A stretch of 5,349 nucleotides of DNA from an uncultured Prevotellaceae bacterium (GTDB lineage Bacteria > Bacteroidota > Bacteroidia > Bacteroidales > Bacteroidaceae). The stretch lies in NCBI GenBank assembly GCA_946644025.1, contig CAMPCG010000216.1, forward strand, positions 1-5,349, written 5' to 3'. Each line of letters opens with the position of its first letter. Positions within the stretch are counted from its first letter, which is position 1. Of this stretch, positions 1 through 4,466 are shown piece by piece. Under the pieces are notes generated by a model. That model had not been told where the DNA came from, did not search any database, and saw only the letters and a program-made list of their open reading frames with translations. The translations under genes were made by a program, and so were the position numbers.

Positions 1-1
1 G

Positions 2-151
2 CAGGAGTCGGCTGCCGTCAGCACCCCCTGTGCTGCGGCCGTCCATGCTCACTACTATAGCCTCAGCGGCCGTCGCGTCGGCACCCATCCCGACACCTTG
101 CCCCAGGGGCTCTACGTCGCCCAAGGTCGGAAAATCATGATTACGAAATAA
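2..151 (+). CDS. C-terminal end of a probable exported protein with a sorting-tail-like motif (5' partial)
   Basis: Frame 2 is open from the window edge to a TAA at 149-151 and gives 49 residues. The last 32 read as a short beta-rich module: HYYSLSGRRVG, then a turn (THPDT), then LPQGLYVAQGRKIMITK. The pattern 'Y.L.GRRV ... GLYV..GRKI...K' resembles the C-terminal tails on many secreted Bacteroidetes and Prevotella proteins, related to type IX secretion sorting domains or degenerate versions of them. The body of the protein lies upstream, so its function cannot be stated. The stop codon directly abuts the ATG of the acyltransferase at 152, which suggests one transcript with coupled translation. 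That the frame is real is well supported by the motif and the abutting start; the type IX link is inference. Confidence 0.7.
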   Translation, partial: QESAAVSTPCAAAVHAHYYSLSGRRVGTHPDTLPQGLYVAQGRKIMITK

Positions 152-1279
152 ATGGAAACAAAGCAAGAACGCATCATCTTCCTCGACTATCTTCGCGTGG
201 TGGCCTGCTTCCTCGTCATGCTCGTCCACGCCAGTGAGAACTTCTACGGTGCCGACACCTCCGCCGGACTGGCCAGCAACATGTCAGAGCTGCTCAACGA
301 GCAGAACCGCTTCTGGGTCAGCTTCTGGGACGGCGGCGTCTCGCGAACCGCCGTGCCGCTGTTCATGATTACGTCGGCCTTCCTGCTGGTGCCCACCAAG
401 CTGTCGATGACGCAGTTCTACCGCCGCCGCTTCCTGCGCATCCTGCCGCCCTTCGTACTCTTCCTGCTGCTCTACACCTTCCTGCCGCTGCTCTGGGGCG
501 GCATGACGTGGGAGCAATCCATGAACGACCTGCGCCTGCTACCCTTCAACTTCCCCTCGATGGCCGGCCACCTGTGGTTCATGTACCCCCTCATCTCGCT
601 CTACCTCATCATTCCCGTCGTGTCGCCATGGCTCGAACGCGCCACGGCCCGCGAGGAGCGACTGTTCATCGGCCTCTTCACCTTCTCCACCCTCATTCCC
701 TGGCTCCACCGCTTCGTCACACCCGAGCTCTGGGGCGAGTGCTTCTGGAATCAGTTCTCGGCATTCTGGTACGTCTCGGGCTATCTGGGCTACCTTGTGC
801 TGGCCCATTACATCCGCGTGCACCTGCAGTGGAGCCGACGCCGACGCCTCACCATCGGCACCCTCGCCTTCCTCGTCGGCTCCGTCTTCACCGCTTGGTC
901 CTTCTGGTGGAAAGGCGTGCCCGGCCAGCCCATCGAGACGCCGCTGCTGGAGTGGTCGTGGGAGTTCTGCACCCCCAACGTGCTGCTCGCCACCTTCGGG
1001 CTCTTCCTTCTCTTTACCTGCATTTCATCCACTCCTCAACCCTCAACACTCACCACCGTCGTCACCGCCGTGTCGAAGCGCACCTACGGCATGTACCTCA
1101 TGCACATGTTCTTCCTCACGCCCATTGCCGGACTCCTCATCCAGGGCGACCCTGCCAGTCCGCTGCTGCCCGTCTGGCTCTGCATTCCCGTCATCGCCCT
1201 GCTCACCTACATCTGTTGCGTGCTCACCACGACGCTGCTATCCTGCCTGCCCGGTAGCAAGTACATCGTAGGGGCGTAA
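152..1279 (+). CDS. Acyltransferase family 3 (OatA/WecH/NodX-like) integral membrane protein
   Basis: 375 residues, the usual size for membrane-only members of the acyltransferase-3 family, which move acetyl or other acyl groups onto sugars of surface polysaccharide, O-antigen or peptidoglycan. The N-terminal signature is present: LDYLRVVACFLVMLVHAS (residues 11-28) with D12, R15 and the family's conserved H26 at the end of the first membrane helix. The second signature is FYRRRFLRILPPF (89-101), a cytoplasmic Arg-rich loop. GHLWFMYPLISLY (139-151) matches the 'hLWFl' block, and KRTYGMYLMH (309-318) the C-terminal helix motif. I count roughly ten hydrophobic segments and see no extra SGNH or periplasmic domain. 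ATG 152 is chosen because it follows the upstream TAA without a gap and puts the signature at the expected distance from the N-terminus. The acceptor is unknown; no glycan-synthesis gene is visible nearby. A loop at about residues 290-305 is coded by low-complexity sequence. Confidence 0.9.
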   Translation: METKQERIIFLDYLRVVACFLVMLVHASENFYGADTSAGLASNMSELLNEQNRFWVSFWDGGVSRTAVPLFMITSAFLLVPTKLSMTQFYRRRFLRILPPFVLFLLLYTFLPLLWGGMTWEQSMNDLRLLPFNFPSMAGHLWFMYPLISLYLIIPVVSPWLERATAREERLFIGLFTFSTLIPWLHRFVTPELWGECFWNQFSAFWYVSGYLGYLVLAHYIRVHLQWSRRRRLTIGTLAFLVGSVFTAWSFWWKGVPGQPIETPLLEWSWEFCTPNVLLATFGLFLLFTCISSTPQPSTLTTVVTAVSKRTYGMYLMHMFFLTPIAGLLIQGDPASPLLPVWLCIPVIALLTYICCVLTTTLLSCLPGSKYIVGA

Positions 1280-1317
1280 ATAAACGATAATAAAGACCAG
1301 TGCCCACGCCAATGCCT

Positions 1318-1364
1318 ACGGGTCAAGGGGGCTGACCCTTTTGACCCGTTAACAGCCCCTTTTT
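1318..1364 (+). terminator. Palindromic block with two mutually exclusive hairpins; possible terminator after the acyltransferase gene
   Basis: Hairpin A pairs 1318-1331 with 1336-1349: 14 consecutive pairs, two of them G-U, closing a 4-nt loop CTGA. Nine outer pairs (ACGGGTCAA with TTGACCCGT) are perfect. Hairpin B pairs AAGGGGGCTG (1325-1334) with CAGCCCCTTT (1353-1362), ten pairs with one G-U. Its GC core ends directly before TTTTT (1360-1364), as in an intrinsic terminator. The two stems share bases 1325-1334 and cannot coexist. A third small stem, TTTTTGC/GCAAAAA (1360-1366 with 1375-1381), could act as a terminator in the opposite direction. The simplest reading is transcription termination 39 nt after the acyltransferase stop. 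A dispersed palindromic repeat is the alternative. Confidence 0.5.
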
Positions 1365-1394
1365 GCCTGTGCCAGCAAAAAAAAACGCAAAACG

Positions 1395-1426
1395 TTTGGC
1401 AGTTTGGAGAAATTGCAGTAACTTTG
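1395..1426 (+). promoter_or_regulatory. Bacteroidetes-type sigma-70 promoter for the tRNA-Leu gene
   Basis: TTTG at 1395-1398 and TAACTTTG at 1419-1426 match the Bacteroides -33 (TTTG) and -7 (TAnnTTTG) elements exactly, with a 20-nt gap, within the usual range. Transcription would start near 1432-1434 and leave a leader of about 23 nt before the tRNA at 1456. A run of nine A residues (1377-1385) lies just upstream and could act as an UP-like element. A second TTTG at 1403-1406 is too close to the -7 element to serve. The start site is inferred from spacing. Confidence 0.75.
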
Positions 1427-1455
1427 CACTCGCTTTTGAAGAGCACCACAATTTT

Positions 1456-1540
1456 GCCGCGATGGTGGAATGGTAGACACGAGGGACTTAAAATCCCTTG
1501 ACCAGGAATGGTTGTGCGGGTTCGAGTCCCGCTCGCGGCA
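1456..1540 (+). tRNA. tRNA-Leu (anticodon UAA)
   Basis: The 85-nt gene folds as a class II tRNA. The acceptor stem pairs GCCGCGA (1456-1462) with TCGCGGC (1533-1539), with discriminator A1540, as bacterial tRNA-Leu requires. The anticodon stem pairs AGGGA (1482-1486) with TCCCT (1494-1498), and the loop CTTAAAA puts TAA at 1489-1491, so it reads UUA (and UUG by wobble). A long variable arm (about 1499-1515) separates it from the T arm, GCGGG-TTCGAGT-CCCGC (1516-1532). The 3' CCA is not encoded (CAA follows the discriminator), so it must be added after transcription. Its own promoter lies upstream, and a lipoprotein gene starts 30 nt downstream. Confidence 0.97.
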
Positions 1541-1561
1541 CAACACGTCTATAATTATATT

Positions 1562-1573
1562 CATAACGTTATG
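1562..1573 (+). promoter_or_regulatory. 12-bp perfect palindrome covering the lipoprotein start codon
   Basis: CATAACGTTATG is self-complementary and includes the ATG at 1571-1573. A second palindrome, TATAATTATA (1550-1559), lies just upstream, so the whole 30-nt leader after the tRNA is A/T-rich and made largely of two small palindromes. It could be a protein-binding site, a place where dimerised or folded leader RNA hides the start codon, or chance. No TAnnTTTG promoter is visible between the tRNA and the start codon. Confidence 0.3.
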
Positions 1574-3244
1574 CAGAAAAAACAAATTCTTTTGCTGTCG
1601 GCAGCGGGTGTGCTGCTGACTTCTTGTTCAAGCAAAATGGGCGCTCTGAAGAGCGACTATTTCACCGTTACACCCAACCCCCTGGAGACCTACGCCGGTG
1701 AGGTGCCCACCACCATCGACGGCATGTTCCCCGAAAAGTACATGAAGAAGAAGGCCGTGGTGACCGTCACCCCCGAGCTGCGCTTCAACGGACAGGCCGT
1801 GCAGGGCCAGAGCGCCACGTTCCAGGGCGAGAAGGTGCAGGGCAACGACCAGACCATCCCCTACAAGGTGGGCGGCCGCTACTCGATGAAGACCAACTTC
1901 AAGTATGTGCCCGAGATGGAGCAGAGCGACCTCTACCTGACCTTCGACGCCCGCAAGGGTAACAAGAAGGTGAACATCCCCGCCGTGAAGGTGGCTACGG
2001 GTGTCATCGCCACCAGCGAGCTCTACAAGCGCACACTGGCTTCGGCCCAGCCCGCCCTGGCACAGGACGGTTTCCAGCGCATCATCGCCAAGAAGCAGGA
2101 GGCCAACGTGAAGTTCCTCATCAACCAGGCCCAGCTGCGCAAGAGCGAGCTGCAGAACAACTCCGTGCAGGAGTTCGTGCGCCTGCTGAAGGAGATTGCC
2201 AACAACCAGGAGACGCTGGCCTTCGAGGGCATCGACGTGTCGGCTTACGCATCGCCCGATGGTGGCTATGACCTCAACGAGCGTCTGGCCGGCAAGCGTC
2301 AGGACGTGGCTGCCGACTACGTGAAGCAGCAGATGAAGAAGGCTGGTGCCAACACCAACGTCGACACGAAGTACACCGCTGAGGACTGGGAAGGATTCCA
2401 GGAGCTGGTGGCTGCCTCGAACATTCAGGACAAGGACGTCATCCTGCGCGTGCTCTCCATGTACAAGGACCCCGAGGAGCGCGAGGCTCAGATCAAGAAC
2501 ATCAGCGCCGGTTTCCGCGAGCTGGCCGACGGCATCCTGCCGCAGCTGCGCCGCGCCCGCATGACCATCAACTACGACCTCATTGGCCGCAGCGACGAGC
2601 AGATCCTGTCGCAGATCAAGGACGACGCCTCGAAGCTCAACGTCGAGGAGCTGCTCTATGCCGCCACGCTCTACAACAACGACGCCAACAGCGCCGAGGA
2701 GGCCTACAAGAAGGCCACCCAGCTGTTCCCCAACGATGCCCGCGGCTTCAACAACGTGGCCATGATGGAGTATGCCAAGGGTAACTATGGCGAGGCTCAG
2801 AACTGGCTGGAGAAGGCTACGAAGGTGGCCAACCTGCCCGAGGCCAACGCCAACCTGGGTCTGCTGGCCCTGCTCAACGGCGACGTGGCCAAGGCTGAGA
2901 ACCTGATTGCCAAGGCTTCGACGGCCAACGGCATCGGCGAGGTGCTGGGCAACCTGCACCTGGCTCAGGGCAAGTATGCACAGGCCGTTCAGGACTTCGG
3001 TAAGGTGGCCTCGAACTCGGCTGCCCTCGCTCAGTTGCTGAACAAGGACTACAACGCTGCTGCCCAGACGCTGAAGCTGGTGAAGAATGCCGACGGCATG
3101 ACCGACTATCTGAGCGCCATCGTCAGCGCCCGCACCGGCGACTACAACGCCGCTGCCCAGGCTCTGCGTCAGGCCATCACCAAGGATCCCTCGCTGGCTG
3201 AGTATGCCGCCAAGGACCTGGAGCTGCTGAATGTGTCGAAGTAA
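1571..3244 (+). CDS. Outer-membrane-type lipoprotein with divergent OmpA-like segment and C-terminal TPR repeats
   Basis: 557 residues from ATG 1571. The reading frame is open upstream to 1508, but that ATG lies inside the tRNA; starting at 1571 gives a textbook lipoprotein signal, MQKKQILLLSAAGVLLTSC, with lipobox LTSC and lipidated C19. Residues about 20-160 are beta-rich. Residues 218-250 (FEGIDVSAYASPDG ... LNERLAGKRQDVAADYV) resemble the OmpA C-terminal peptidoglycan-binding core, with R243 where the conserved Arg sits and D230 near the usual Asp. From about 356 to the end, helical pairs such as ARGFNNVAMMEYAKGNYGEA (390-409) and later SARTGDYNAAAQALRQAITKDPS read as TPR units. The protein is probably anchored in the outer membrane facing the periplasm, where it could touch peptidoglycan and scaffold partners; the partner is unknown. 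C- and G-ending codons dominate outside the signal peptide, suggesting high expression. No Shine-Dalgarno site is visible. It resembles conserved Bacteroidales TPR lipoproteins, but I cannot assign a named gene. Confidence 0.9.
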   Translation: MQKKQILLLSAAGVLLTSCSSKMGALKSDYFTVTPNPLETYAGEVPTTIDGMFPEKYMKKKAVVTVTPELRFNGQAVQGQSATFQGEKVQGNDQTIPYKVGGRYSMKTNFKYVPEMEQSDLYLTFDARKGNKKVNIPAVKVATGVIATSELYKRTLASAQPALAQDGFQRIIAKKQEANVKFLINQAQLRKSELQNNSVQEFVRLLKEIANNQETLAFEGIDVSAYASPDGGYDLNERLAGKRQDVAADYVKQQMKKAGANTNVDTKYTAEDWEGFQELVAASNIQDKDVILRVLSMYKDPEEREAQIKNISAGFRELADGILPQLRRARMTINYDLIGRSDEQILSQIKDDASKLNVEELLYAATLYNNDANSAEEAYKKATQLFPNDARGFNNVAMMEYAKGNYGEAQNWLEKATKVANLPEANANLGLLALLNGDVAKAENLIAKASTANGIGEVLGNLHLAQGKYAQAVQDFGKVASNSAALAQLLNKDYNAAAQTLKLVKNADGMTDYLSAIVSARTGDYNAAAQALRQAITKDPSLAEYAAKDLELLNVSK

Positions 3245-3272
3245 AAATTAAAAGATAAAAGAATTAAAAAAT

Positions 3273-3369
3273 AAAAAGCGGGGCGGAGGCAAATGAGTAC
3301 GTCGGTCTACGGTTTGACAGCTATCATCTTAGCTTGGCGACGCACTCATCTGCTTTCGCCCCGCTTTTT
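3273..3369 (+). terminator. Large imperfect inverted repeat (32-bp arms); likely bidirectional terminator after the TPR lipoprotein gene
   Basis: The left arm (3273-3304) and the reverse complement of the right arm (3338-3369) agree at 28 of 32 bases. The outer 13 pairs (AAAAAGCGGGGCG with CGCCCCGCTTTTT) are perfect. All four differences are transitions: in the + RNA two become G-U pairs and two A-C mismatches. The 33-nt apical part can form a further small stem, AGCTA/TAGCT (3319-3323 with 3330-3334). The GC-rich stem flanked by A5 and T5 lies 28 nt after the lipoprotein stop and fits an intrinsic terminator working in both directions. It is much longer than termination requires, so a hairpin-type mobile remnant (MITE- or REP-like) is a real alternative. 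Confidence 0.7.
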
Positions 3370-3441
3370 CCGTGGGATGCCGGCCGCGCCACTGTCCCGC
3401 TTTTTCCGTGGAATGCCGGCCGCGCCCCTGTCCCGCTTTTT
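3361..3441 (+). repeat. 36-bp tandem direct repeat (2 full copies plus a 9-bp third start)
   Basis: Units 3361-3396 and 3397-3432 differ at two positions (GGGATG versus GGAATG, and GCCACTG versus GCCCCTG). A third copy begins with CCGCTTTTT at 3433-3441. Each unit starts with CCGCTTTTT, the end of the right arm of the large hairpin, so the duplication multiplied part of that arm. Thirty-six is a multiple of three, and in the frame of the downstream lipoprotein each unit encodes RFFRGMPAAPLS and carries its own ATG (3377 and 3413), giving two possible starts 12 codons apart. Confidence 0.9.
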
Positions 3442-4423
3442 ATTTTTTTATTTTTTTATTTTTTCACTCTTCTCCTGCTCCTCTCCTAACGGCCGTTTCC
3501 GCGTGGAGGGGCGCTTCAAGAACCTGAATCAGGGCGAGTTCTACATCTACGACTTCGACGCGGGCATCAAGGACACCATCGGTGTGAAAGACGGCCGCTT
3601 CGTCTACGACATCCCCCTGCAGGACACCACCACCCTGACCCTGCTCTTCCCAAACTTCTCTGAGATGCCCATCTTCGCACGACCTGGGGCCACGGTGAAA
3701 ATCAACGGCGACGTGTCGAACCTGCGCGAGACCGACATCAGCGGCACGAAGGAGAACGAGGCCATGACCGACTTCCGCCTACAGACCAAGGACATGATGC
3801 CCCCCGAGCAGCAGGAGGCCGCCATCGCGTTCATCAACGACAACCCGCAGTCGCCGCTGAGCAGCTACATGCTGCGGCGCTACGTGCTGCTGGCCACGCC
3901 ACCCGACTACCAGCAGGCGCTGAGTCTCTGCAACACGATGGTCGACGCACAGCCTCAGAACATACGTCTCATACAGCTGCAGAAGCAGCTGGAAGGGCTG
4001 CAGAGCGCGACCGACGGCGGCAAGCTGCCCTCGTTCAGCACTCTCGACACGAAGGGGCGCAGCGTGGGCAACATGCAGCTGAAGAGCCCAGCCAACGTCA
4101 TCTTAGCCTGGGCGTCGTGGAGCTTCGACTCGCAGAGCATGCAGCGACAGCTCAAGCAGCTGCAGCGGCAGAAGGCTGGCAAGCTGTCGATTGTCAGCAT
4201 CTGCATGGACAGCAGTATCGACGAGAGCCGCCGCATTCTGGAGCGCGACAGCATCAACCACCCCATCATCTGCGACGGCCGCATGTGGCAGTCGCCCATC
4301 GTCAGCACCCTCGGCATCACCTGTGTGCCCGCCACCATCCTGGCCGACGCACAGGGCAACATCATTGCCCGCAATCTGAACTACACGGAGCTGAAAGAGA
4401 AAATCGAGACGCTGACGAAGTGA
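3413..4423 (+). CDS. DUF4369 and thioredoxin-fold (TlpA/AhpC-like) lipoprotein lacking the CxxC cysteines
   Basis: 336 residues from ATG 3413. Residues 1-22 form a lipoprotein signal: a short start with R8, a Phe-rich core, and SLFSC with lipidated C22. Residues about 29-125 match the DUF4369 domain that precedes thioredoxin folds in many Bacteroidetes lipoproteins (RVEGRFKNLNQGEFYIYDFD ... PGATVKINGD). A helical linker follows, then a thioredoxin-like fold from about 208 (SFSTLDTKGRSV) to the end. The active-site stretch reads ASWSFDSQSM: S237 and S240 stand where the two redox cysteines belong. The cis-proline is kept (VPATIL, P306). C264, C287 and C304 remain but form no CxxC. It is probably a non-redox periplasmic or envelope protein that keeps the fold for binding. 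The frame is open to ATG 3293 (376 residues) and ATG 3377, but 3293 sits inside the large hairpin and would bury the signal peptide at residues 41-62, so I prefer 3413. The kinase gene starts 43 nt downstream. Confidence 0.85.
   Translation: MPAAPLSRFLFFYFFIFSLFSCSSPNGRFRVEGRFKNLNQGEFYIYDFDAGIKDTIGVKDGRFVYDIPLQDTTTLTLLFPNFSEMPIFARPGATVKINGDVSNLRETDISGTKENEAMTDFRLQTKDMMPPEQQEAAIAFINDNPQSPLSSYMLRRYVLLATPPDYQQALSLCNTMVDAQPQNIRLIQLQKQLEGLQSATDGGKLPSFSTLDTKGRSVGNMQLKSPANVILAWASWSFDSQSMQRQLKQLQRQKAGKLSIVSICMDSSIDESRRILERDSINHPIICDGRMWQSPIVSTLGITCVPATILADAQGNIIARNLNYTELKEKIETLTK
3437..3464 (+). repeat. T-rich tandem repeat (T5-A-T7-A-T7-A-T6) inside a signal-peptide coding region
   Basis: An 8-bp unit, seven T and one A, is repeated about three times. 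It encodes the Phe-rich hydrophobic core FLFFYFFIF of the downstream lipoprotein's signal peptide. Neither 8 nor 1 is a multiple of three, so slippage by one unit or one T would shift the reading frame. Positions 3432-3448 also form a perfect 17-bp inverted repeat with the A-rich leader at 3266-3282. Confidence 0.85.
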
Positions 4424-4466
4424 AGGGCGAAGGGAGGATAGTAAAAAGTACAAACAGACTAAGACT

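Noticed and set aside
508..1257. 249-codon + strand frame inside the acyltransferase gene
   Set aside because: The His-, Pro- and Arg-rich product has no domain and is an out-of-frame shadow of the family-3 acyltransferase, whose motifs are complete.
1508..1570. Upstream ATG at 1508 as the start of the TPR lipoprotein
   Set aside because: It lies inside the tRNA-Leu gene, and the extra 21 residues would displace an otherwise perfect lipoprotein signal peptide.
1541..1570. Encoded CCA end or tRNA-derived integration site after tRNA-Leu
   Set aside because: The bases after the discriminator are CAA, not CCA. No integrase gene or repeated tRNA 3' end is visible in the window.
1628..2959. 443-codon open frame on the - strand opposite the TPR lipoprotein
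   Set aside because: Its composition (Leu, Val, Gly and His rich, no recognisable domain) is what the complement of a GC-rich, strongly codon-biased gene gives. The + strand has a signal peptide, OmpA-like motif and TPR repeats.
3293..3412. ATG 3293 as the start of the thioredoxin-fold lipoprotein
   Set aside because: The added 40 residues are encoded by the hairpin and tandem repeats and would place the lipobox at residue 62. I could not exclude it or ATG 3377, so the start remains uncertain.
3361..3441. CRISPR array
   Set aside because: The 36-bp units are directly adjacent with no unique spacers, and only two copies are complete.
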